DNA of 13,147 bases from JBAXLO01 sp037134755 (lineage in GTDB: Bacteria; Bacteroidota; Bacteroidia; Bacteroidales; JACABE01). Shown here piece after piece: positions 6,975-13,147 of this stretch; positions within the stretch are counted from its first letter, which is position 1, and each line of letters opens with the position of its first letter. The stretch lies in contig JBAXLO010000130.1 of NCBI GenBank assembly GCA_037134755.1, positions 1 through 13,147 on the forward strand, in the 5' to 3' direction. A program made the translations under genes and the position numbers. The notes under the pieces are model-generated. The model saw only the letters and a list, made by a program, of their open reading frames with translations, was not told the origin of the DNA and made no database searches.

Positions 6975-7514
6975 ATGCCAATACAAACTGAAGAACAATT
7001 AAGGAATGAGACCTTAAAAGATGTTGCTGCTAAGATGTTACTTGCTGCACGAACTGCTCCTAAAGCAAGAGGGAATGATAATCTTAAGCTTGCTGTTGCA
7101 ACTGGTGATACTCTTAAAGAAATTGCTGACAAGATGATTGAATTCGGCAATAGAGATGGCAGGGCTTTCTTCCTAAGAGATGCAGCAAATGTAATGAAAT
7201 CGGAAGCTGTGGTTTTGATTGCTACTACTATTAAAACACAAGGTTTAAACTGTGCTCTATGTGGTTTTGATACTTGCGAAGCTAAAGAGCAGCATCCTAA
7301 AGTTCCTTGTATCTTTAATACAAATGATCTTGGTATTGCCATAGGTTCGGCGGTTAGTGTGGCTGCTGATAATCGTGCGGATAACAGGGTAATGTTTTCA
7401 ATCGGCTTTACTGTTAACGAAATGAGATTGATGGATACTGAAGATCTTATCATCTTTGGTATTCCTTTAAGTTCGTCAGGTAAGAGTCCTTTCTTTGATA
7501 GACCAGCAGTTTAA
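6975..7514 (+). CDS. DUF2148 ferredoxin-domain protein
   Basis: 179 aa, no signal peptide or membrane segment, so cytosolic. The architecture is that of the DUF2148 family: an N-terminal helical part (AAKMLLAARTAPKARGNDNLKLAV), a central ATGDTLKEIADKM/FLRDAANV region, and a ferredoxin-like cysteine cluster at Cys93-x2-Cys96-x4-Cys101-x10-Cys112 that could bind a [4Fe-4S] cluster. The motif TAPKARGxDN recalls nitroreductase-type substrate loops, but no flavin site is evident. The family has no established reaction; an electron-transfer or redox role is inference. It begins 76 bases after the pyrophosphatase stop and ends 9 bases before the asparagine synthase ATG, so it is very likely co-transcribed with the latter. 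Confidence 0.85.
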   Translation: MPIQTEEQLRNETLKDVAAKMLLAARTAPKARGNDNLKLAVATGDTLKEIADKMIEFGNRDGRAFFLRDAANVMKSEAVVLIATTIKTQGLNCALCGFDTCEAKEQHPKVPCIFNTNDLGIAIGSAVSVAADNRADNRVMFSIGFTVNEMRLMDTEDLIIFGIPLSSSGKSPFFDRPAV

Positions 7515-7523
7515 ACTAATAAT

Positions 7524-9539
7524 ATGTGTGGAATAGCCGGTATATTAAAACTTTCTGACAAAGATATTCATCTTCCTTCTGTCATTCAGCAGATGACTTA
7601 TGCTATTAAACATCGCGGACCTGATGATGAAGGTTTTGTTTTGTTTAATAAAGAAGAATCAATTACTGCCGGTAGTAAAGATACTCAAGCTACGGCTTGG
7701 AATAGGGAGTTTAAATATTCTGCTAAAGAACCAATAGAAAGTCTTAACAATAGCTATTCATTAGCTTTCGGTCATAGACGTTTGTCTGTGATTGACCTCT
7801 CTGAATATGCACATCAACCGATGTGTAATGAGGATGCTGATGTTTGGATTACTCTTAATGGTGAGATTTATAATTATATTGAAATCCAAAATGAATTAAA
7901 AGAATTAGGACATCATTTCATCAGCCAGAGCGATACCGAAGTACTGTTGAAAGCTTATGAAGTTTGGGGTTTTGATTGCCTTAATCATTTGAATGGTATG
8001 TTTAGTTTTGTTATTTATGATAAGAATAAAAACATATTGTTTGGAGCCAGAGATCGCTTTGGTGTGAAGCCTTTGTATTATTATAAAGATGAAAATGTAT
8101 TTGCTTTTGCTTCCGAACATAAGGCTTTATTAAAGATTCCTGACATTAATACAGGAGTTAATGAGTCAGCTGTATTTGAACATCTATTTCTTAATCAAGT
8201 AGAATTAGAAGCAGAGAGTTTCTTTAAGAATATATATGAACTTCAACCTGCACATTCTTTTACTATAGATATTAATACCGGAGCGTTTACTATAAACAGA
8301 TATTATCAACTGGATTATAATACTCAAAAGACTTCCTTTGATGAGCAGTCTTTTGTTGATCTTGTAAATAATACAAAGAAATTAATGTATGAAGCTGTTG
8401 ATATTCGTCTGCGATCGGACATCCCTATTGGTTTCTGCCTTAGTGGTGGGCTTGATAGTTCCAGCATTGTTTGCATGGCTTCTGATATCAATAAGAAGAA
8501 AGCTGTTAACAATCTGGGTGAACATCTTACTGCTTTTACTGCTACCAATCAGTTGAAGGAAACCAATGAAGAAGCCTGGGCAGAAATGGTTGTTGATAAA
8601 ACGGGGGCTAATTGGATTAAAGCTTCTTGCACTGCTGATGACATGATGAAAGAACTGGAGAATATTATTTATCATCAGGATATTCCATTGCTTTCTACAA
8701 GTACTTATGCGCAGTATAAAGTGATGCAGGCTGCCGGACAAAGTGGTATACATATATTAATTGATGGTCAGGGTGGCGATGAACTCTTTGCAGGTTATGC
8801 TCCATTCTTTAGTGCGTATTATGCTGAGCTGATACAAACAATGGATTTAAGTTCTTTTATTAATGAGATTAAAAACATCGACAACTCCCCTACTACTATC
8901 GAAGTATTTATTAAATCTCTTTTCAAGTCGGGTATTGATAAAGTGTTAGCTACAGGTATCTCTAAAAAGTATTTCTCTCAACTATTTAAAGGAGAAACAT
9001 CTTATCTGAATGATGAATTCCTGAATAAGTATCAGCATAAGATTAAATTTGCAGGTGATTATCAGATTACAGGAGTTAATAAATTATTGCATTATTTCTT
9101 TACACAACATTATTTAAAGAATCTATTGCGTTGGGAAGACCGTTGTTCTATGGCATTTTCTGTAGAGTCACGTACTCCTTTTTCTGATGATATTAATCTT
9201 ATTGAATATTTGTTTTCGCTTCCTTCAGCATATAAAATTCATAATGGTTGGAGTAAATATTTATTACGTACTGCTATGAATGGAGTTTTGCCCGATGCTA
9301 TCAAAAACCGTAAAGATAAGATGGGATTCTCTACTCCACAATATTTATGGCTGAAAGAAATTAATCAACAAATGAAACAAAAGATCATTGAACTTAAAGG
9401 TGATGATAAACTGGTAGATGCTGATAAACTATTAAATGATTGGGATATGATATTTAGCAATCCAACCGATAAAAGACAGGACTTTGCTTTTAGGTATATG
9501 TGTTATCTTATATGGAAAAATCTTTTCTTTAAAGATTAA
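7524..9539 (+). CDS. asnB: Asparagine synthase (glutamine-hydrolysing)
   Basis: 671 aa cytosolic amidotransferase: glutamine plus ATP plus aspartate gives asparagine. The N-terminal class II glutaminase domain (about 2-210) begins with the nucleophile Cys2 in MCGIAG, which fixes the start; further motifs are KHRGPDDEG at 29-37, GHRRLSVIDLS at 83-93, LNGEIYNY at 111-118 and SDTEVLLKAYE at 136-146. The synthetase domain (about 240-640) has the ATP pyrophosphatase loop LSGGLDSSS at 306-314, DGQGGDELFAGY at 414-425 and RWEDRCSMAFSVESRTPFSD at 536-555. About 40 residues inserted at 42-80 make it slightly longer than housekeeping AsnB; similar insertions occur in AsnB-like enzymes of polysaccharide clusters, but no sugar genes lie nearby, so an ordinary role is preferred. 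It follows the DUF2148 gene by 9 bases and ends at a hairpin. Confidence 0.92.
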   Translation: MCGIAGILKLSDKDIHLPSVIQQMTYAIKHRGPDDEGFVLFNKEESITAGSKDTQATAWNREFKYSAKEPIESLNNSYSLAFGHRRLSVIDLSEYAHQPMCNEDADVWITLNGEIYNYIEIQNELKELGHHFISQSDTEVLLKAYEVWGFDCLNHLNGMFSFVIYDKNKNILFGARDRFGVKPLYYYKDENVFAFASEHKALLKIPDINTGVNESAVFEHLFLNQVELEAESFFKNIYELQPAHSFTIDINTGAFTINRYYQLDYNTQKTSFDEQSFVDLVNNTKKLMYEAVDIRLRSDIPIGFCLSGGLDSSSIVCMASDINKKKAVNNLGEHLTAFTATNQLKETNEEAWAEMVVDKTGANWIKASCTADDMMKELENIIYHQDIPLLSTSTYAQYKVMQAAGQSGIHILIDGQGGDELFAGYAPFFSAYYAELIQTMDLSSFINEIKNIDNSPTTIEVFIKSLFKSGIDKVLATGISKKYFSQLFKGETSYLNDEFLNKYQHKIKFAGDYQITGVNKLLHYFFTQHYLKNLLRWEDRCSMAFSVESRTPFSDDINLIEYLFSLPSAYKIHNGWSKYLLRTAMNGVLPDAIKNRKDKMGFSTPQYLWLKEINQQMKQKIIELKGDDKLVDADKLLNDWDMIFSNPTDKRQDFAFRYMCYLIWKNLFFKD

Positions 9540-9593
9540 TAGTTTTATGATGTTTATATTTAGATCCGAAGTTCAGGTTTTAATATAAAAAGA

Positions 9594-9624
9594 AGCCCTG
9601 CATATTTATTAAGTATGCAGGGCT
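9594..9624. terminator. Bidirectional terminator between asnB and the restriction-modification operon
   Basis: Perfect 11-bp stem AGCCCTGCATA (9594-9604) and TATGCAGGGCT (9614-9624) around a 9-base loop. On + it is followed by TTCTTA; on - it is followed by TTCTTTTTATATT. It can end both the asparagine synthase transcript and the convergent restriction-modification transcript. Confidence 0.75.
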
Positions 9625-9633
9625 TTCTTATAG

Positions 9634-9664
9634 CGGTCGTCGAGCGGAGTCGAGAAGGGAGAGG
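9634..9664 (-). repeat. GC-rich dispersed repeat, copy B (inverted)
   Basis: Reverse-complement partner of 3021-3051, 26 of 31 positions identical, again placed just behind a gene end. Together the two copies bracket 3.0-9.7 kb in inverted orientation. The GC content is far above that of the neighbouring bases. Confidence 0.7.
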
Positions 9665-9732
9665 TTATTCTTTTACAAACTTCCTTACTAATGTTTCTTT
9701 CCTTTTAATCTAACTTCGCATGCTAATTTGCT

Positions 9733-9927
9733 TTATCTGTTTTCTAATAACCAGTTATTATAAAAATCAATTGCATCTTTTTTAAATCTAAAAGCTTTTA
9801 AAGAAAAGTATTGTCCTTTTATGTTAACTCTTACTATAAATTTTCTTGTATGATGATAATGAATTATACCTTCTTCATTAATTTGTTCTTTTTTGTTTTC
9901 TGATAGTAATAATCGGCTTTGGCTCAT
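9733..9927 (-). CDS. Small basic protein, AP2-like DNA-binding candidate
   Basis: 64 aa, basic, not recognised with certainty. After a polar N-terminus (1-20), residues about 22-64 (HYHHTRKFIVRVNIKGQ, then YFSLKAFRFKKDAIDFYNNW) show the three-strand-plus-helix pattern of AP2-type DNA-binding domains: R/K-x-x-V-R-V-x-I-x-G, a third strand, then K-K-D-A-I-x-F-Y in the helix. Similar small domains sit in phage HNH nucleases and integrases. Its ATG (9925-9927) directly follows the TAA of the restriction-modification gene (9928-9930) with no spacer, which argues for real, coupled translation. Possible roles: DNA-binding accessory subunit, transcriptional controller, or phage-derived remnant; none is shown. 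In-frame sequence after the stop stays open for 14 more codons, so a shortened end is conceivable. Confidence 0.6.
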   Translation of the reverse strand: MSQSRLLLSENKKEQINEEGIIHYHHTRKFIVRVNIKGQYFSLKAFRFKKDAIDFYNNWLLENR

Positions 9928-9930
9928 TTA
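9925..9930 (-). promoter_or_regulatory. Stop/start junction TAA-ATG
   Basis: On the - strand the restriction-modification gene ends with TAA (9930-9928) and the small gene begins with ATG (9927-9925). This zero-spacing arrangement favours translational coupling by ribosomes that finish the long gene. Confidence 0.6.
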
Positions 9931-12900
9931 TGATTTCCCTTCTTTCATCTCCCCAATTATCTTCATTGTTTCAACGCTTACGGTGCATACTCTTTTTAAT
10001 AGGTCTATCACATGCTCTTTATAATCGGCGAAACGATAAGTGTTGAACTTTTCGGCTATTGTTGGGTCTATTGGTTTCTTTTCTTTGTATTGGTCGAGTA
10101 TCCATTCTAATGCCGAGCGGTTGCCGAGTTTATATTCCCATGCTTCTTTAGGTACTCCTGTTAGGAAAGTAAGGTCGTCTATCTCTATTAAACCTGCTTC
10201 TTTATCGGCTTTGAGGCGTGGCTTTATTTTTATCTGACGTGCGTACATTTCTTCCGGCTCAGATACTTCGCTGCTGAAGATTTCTTTTTGGCGTTTGGCT
10301 TCTGCTTTTACGGTGAAGGTATTTTCTTTTAGCTCATAAGGTTGTGCCTTTTCATAATTAATATGCAAATCCATTAATTGTTTTCCCCAGGCAGCCCATT
10401 TGTTAAAGTCTTCGTAAAAAGGCAGACGAGGAAACTCTCGTTTTAAATTAAGTTCGTACTTAGTGCGGTAAGCAGGATTGTGAAGTACTGCATAAGTATA
10501 ATGGAAAATATCTTCTCTTTTGATATTAGTATCATTATAATGTTCTATAAATTGTTGTAATCCCCAATCGGTAATATTTTCTATTTGGTTTCCTTCTTTG
10601 TCATAACGATAAAGAGGAAGACATTGACTACTTCCTCCTCCAACTAACATTGAACCATATTCAATTAGACTGTCAGTTGATAAAAACATTAGCTCAGAAG
10701 CATTAACATTAAAAGCAATTAGTCTATTTAGTTTATCTAACTTCTCTGAAAAAATCTCATAATGATTTAAAGTTAAAACATCGTTCATAGTATAATCAAA
10801 ATAAAATAACTTTTTACTAAAAGGTCTATATAGAGAATTTGTTATTTTATTCTTATCATATATTATTTTATTTCCACGTAATAAATGATTCTTTAGATCT
10901 CTACTCCATTTTATAGAATAGTTTATTAAATTATTTATTTCTGGAATAGATTGAAATCTAGACAGACTTTCAACATCTTTATTATAAATATCAATAAAGA
11001 ATTTAATTTTATTTTGTAGATTATTTATATCATTATCATAAACCCATTCGTCTCTATTTGTCTTTATTCCTCCAGTGAATAATTCAAATAATGCATATTC
11101 CCCTTTGCCATTTTTAACATCTTTTGAACATAAAGGTAACAATTCCTCCCAATCATTATCTTCACTTTGATTTATCCAGTTATTGTTTTTATCTGGATAA
11201 ATACGATCAAATTCTAAATTTTCAATCTTACTGTCATGAAGAAATTCTAATTTATCTTTTGCTGTTTCCATTTCAGGACGACGTATATAATATATACGAC
11301 AACCTTGTGGGCTGAAATGTTCTTTTTCTTTATACAATACTACTGGCTCGCTCAAAATATTATAATCCTCTTTCAATTCTTCAAACTCTTTCTTCGTTTT
11401 TGCCTCTATTGTATTTCTTTCTTTTCTTACCAAAAGCATTATAGCAACTCCTGTCTGTATCCCAAATACATTATGTTTTGTACCTGATAATTTAGGATTT
11501 GCTCTAACATCACCACCTAAATCAATAATGTATATGGCATTAAATTCGCTTGCTATTACTTTCCTAAATCCATCAAATGTACGGCTATCAATAAAACTAC
11601 GATTCGTAATAAATGCAAGTATTCCATTTTTATCTAGTCTATCTGTTGACCATCTGTAAAAACGGGCATACATATCATACACTTTCGTTTTTTGTGCAAT
11701 GCTGTGTTTTATATATGTCTCTTTTATTCTTTTATCAATTAAAGGATATTCCCTATTCTTATTATTATCGTTTTCGTTTTGTTGATTGGCATTATAAGGA
11801 GGATTGCCAATTATAACAGAAACTTTTTTACTGTTTTGATTCTTTATTCTGTCAGTATTTTCGGTTGATAATCCAAACAAATCATGTTGCATTCCACCAT
11901 AAGCAAGGGCATCGGTATTATCTAAAGTATCAACAAAGCAAAGATTTTTAAACTCTTCATAATATCCCATTTTTTGCTTAAAGGTAAATTCAATATTAAG
12001 GTTAGCAACATAATATGGAAGTATTGCCACTTCGTTGGCATGTAATTCATGTTGATACTTATAAAGTAATTTATGGTTAGGAGTACTATCAATAATTGAG
12101 GAAATAAAAGTACCAGTTCCTGTTGCAATATCTAATATATCAACATTCTTATCAGAAAGATTTGTTTTAAAATGTATTTCCAATAAATAATTTACACTAT
12201 CAATCATAAAGTTTACAACTTCATTTGGAGTATAAACCACACCAAGGCGGTCGGCACCTTTTGGATTATATGCTTTATAAAAGTTTTCGTAAAGTACTTT
12301 AAGGAACTTTTGTTTTTCGTGATGGTCTGATAAACTTGCTGCTGAAGATGTAATAGTATTGTAGTAACGTTCTATTTGTCCTAAAAGATTTTTGCGTTCA
12401 CTATATGTAAAAAGTGTGTCAATTAATTTCTCTAATTCTTTAGCAATGTTATTATGACGATGAAATTCGGGATCATCAAATACTTTATTAAATATATCAC
12501 TTGTAAGTATATGTTGAATCAACATTTCCCTGATATCAGCTTCGGTAATATCAGGATTGATCTCAGCTTTACATAGTAAAAGAAAGGTTTCAGCAACTTC
12601 AACATATTTCTTATTTATTTTACCTGCTTCATCAATCTTCTTACGTAAAGTTTCGGCAATTGAAGGGATATCTGCTTTAAAATTCTCAAGTGCAATTTCA
12701 AAATTATGTTGAACTTCCGATTTATAAGAAAGAAATTCAGTTATAATAGCGTGTAACCTATCCGCATCTTTCATCGATACACGCATTACCTCTTCACCCT
12801 TTTGAATTAAAATAGCTGTTTGTGTATCTTCAAAAAGTATGTTGAAAAAAGGATAACCTTTTTTTAATTTAGAATCAATTTCATCATCAATAATATCTTT

Positions 12901-13146
12901 CTCATCTTTGCTTTCCCATAACCCAATAACAAACCCTAAACTTTTAACAATACCATCGGGACGCACAAACTTATCTTGAGTTCCCTTAATAGATAATTCC
13001 GGTGAAAGTTCGTAATTTAATTTACGAGCATATTCATTCAACAGATTAAAAAACGGGATACGAATTGAGGTCTCATTCTTCGATTTACTAAACTGTAAAG
13101 CCCTGTCGAGATCGGTATAATATTTATTGATTAAGAGTTTGCTCAT
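9928..13146 (-). CDS. Single-chain restriction-modification enzyme (nuclease plus N6-adenine methylase, type ISP/IIG-like)
   Basis: 1072 aa, complete from the ATG at 13146. Order of parts: an N-terminal PD-(D/E)XK nuclease (about 20-130) with Asp64 in RPDG, Glu78 and Lys80 in WESK; a helical linker (about 140-290); an N6-adenine methylase (about 295-575) with VVYTPNEVVNFMI at 303-315, SAM-binding DIATGTGTF at 339-347 and catalytic NPPY at 448-451; then a long C-terminal part (about 600-1050), expected to read the target, with LPLYRYD, DIFHYTYAVLHNPAYRTKYE and FYEDFNKWAAWGKQL. NPPYNANQQNENDNNKNR and the C-terminal motifs are those of the type ISP family (LlaGI/LlaBIII relatives), but those enzymes are about 1,600 aa with a helicase between nuclease and methylase, absent here. 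It therefore probably cuts and methylates DNA without ATP-driven translocation. Codons 700-840 are much more AT-rich than the ends. Promoter lies outside the window. Confidence 0.88.
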   Translation of the reverse strand: MSKLLINKYYTDLDRALQFSKSKNETSIRIPFFNLLNEYARKLNYELSPELSIKGTQDKFVRPDGIVKSLGFVIGLWESKDEKDIIDDEIDSKLKKGYPFFNILFEDTQTAILIQKGEEVMRVSMKDADRLHAIITEFLSYKSEVQHNFEIALENFKADIPSIAETLRKKIDEAGKINKKYVEVAETFLLLCKAEINPDITEADIREMLIQHILTSDIFNKVFDDPEFHRHNNIAKELEKLIDTLFTYSERKNLLGQIERYYNTITSSAASLSDHHEKQKFLKVLYENFYKAYNPKGADRLGVVYTPNEVVNFMIDSVNYLLEIHFKTNLSDKNVDILDIATGTGTFISSIIDSTPNHKLLYKYQHELHANEVAILPYYVANLNIEFTFKQKMGYYEEFKNLCFVDTLDNTDALAYGGMQHDLFGLSTENTDRIKNQNSKKVSVIIGNPPYNANQQNENDNNKNREYPLIDKRIKETYIKHSIAQKTKVYDMYARFYRWSTDRLDKNGILAFITNRSFIDSRTFDGFRKVIASEFNAIYIIDLGGDVRANPKLSGTKHNVFGIQTGVAIMLLVRKERNTIEAKTKKEFEELKEDYNILSEPVVLYKEKEHFSPQGCRIYYIRRPEMETAKDKLEFLHDSKIENLEFDRIYPDKNNNWINQSEDNDWEELLPLCSKDVKNGKGEYALFELFTGGIKTNRDEWVYDNDINNLQNKIKFFIDIYNKDVESLSRFQSIPEINNLINYSIKWSRDLKNHLLRGNKIIYDKNKITNSLYRPFSKKLFYFDYTMNDVLTLNHYEIFSEKLDKLNRLIAFNVNASELMFLSTDSLIEYGSMLVGGGSSQCLPLYRYDKEGNQIENITDWGLQQFIEHYNDTNIKREDIFHYTYAVLHNPAYRTKYELNLKREFPRLPFYEDFNKWAAWGKQLMDLHINYEKAQPYELKENTFTVKAEAKRQKEIFSSEVSEPEEMYARQIKIKPRLKADKEAGLIEIDDLTFLTGVPKEAWEYKLGNRSALEWILDQYKEKKPIDPTIAEKFNTYRFADYKEHVIDLLKRVCTVSVETMKIIGEMKEGKS

Positions 13147-13147
13147 A

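Noticed and set aside
6947..7453. 168-aa minus-strand open frame opposite the DUF2148 gene
   Set aside because: Ser/Leu-rich shadow without family motifs, fully overlapping a gene with clear conserved cysteines.
8382..8753. 123-aa minus-strand open frame inside asnB
   Set aside because: Lies opposite the synthetase active-site region, which is under clear coding constraint on +; no motif of its own.
9678..9719. Minus-strand reading KRKETLVRKFVKE before a stop, like the end of a T9SS sorting domain
   Set aside because: Only about 13 codons lie between stops and no upstream sorting-domain motif is visible; chance similarity is likely.
9928..13146. Possible BREX PglX or type I HsdM methylase
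   Set aside because: It carries its own nuclease and type ISP C-terminal motifs, and no brx, pgl, hsdR or hsdS genes lie beside it in the window.
1..13147. CRISPR array, transposase, integrase or tRNA-linked attachment site
   Set aside because: No regularly spaced direct repeats, no transposase or integrase frame and no tRNA-like cloverleaf were found on either strand.

Overview
The window looks like chromosomal DNA of a low-GC Bacteroidota, probably Bacteroidales/Marinilabiliales-like; the genus cannot be read from it. Reasons: three exported proteins end in type IX secretion (T9SS) sorting domains, two of type A and one of the CHU_C/gliding type B; starts lack Shine-Dalgarno sequences; -7 boxes of the Bacteroidetes form TAnnTTTG are present; and the gaps carry short GC-rich or palindromic repeats that stand out from the AT-rich background.

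Layout. (1) 20-5540, all on +: a T9SS propeller-like protein, a CHU_C protein with Ig-like repeats, an aldo/keto reductase with the clearest promoter of the window, and an SGNH-like esterase with PKD and T9SS domains. A perfect 17-bp hairpin then closes this block and the convergent rubrerythrin gene. (2) 5650-6225 on -: rubrerythrin, divergent from (3) 6317-9539 on +: a housekeeping run of non-canonical purine NTP pyrophosphatase, a DUF2148 ferredoxin-domain protein and a glutamine-dependent asparagine synthase, ending at a second apparently bidirectional hairpin. (4) 9733-13146 on -: a defence-type operon, a 1072-aa single-chain restriction-modification enzyme (PD-(D/E)XK nuclease, N6-adenine methylase, type ISP-like C-terminal part) followed with no spacer (TAA then ATG) by a 64-aa basic protein resembling AP2-type DNA-binding domains.

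How the parts relate. The T9SS proteins are surface or secreted products exported through a machinery encoded elsewhere. Rubrerythrin fits anaerobic or microaerophilic peroxide defence. The pyrophosphatase/DUF2148/asparagine synthase run looks like ordinary metabolism. The restriction-modification pair is the accessory element and the best candidate for something not fully described: the methylase gene has a strongly AT-rich middle, suggesting exchange of the specificity region, and the coupled small protein has no evident known role. No tRNA, rRNA, CRISPR array, transposase or integrase was seen, and no gene-free stretch exceeds 300 bases; the longest (3020-3215 and 9540-9732) hold repeats, a promoter and a terminator as listed.
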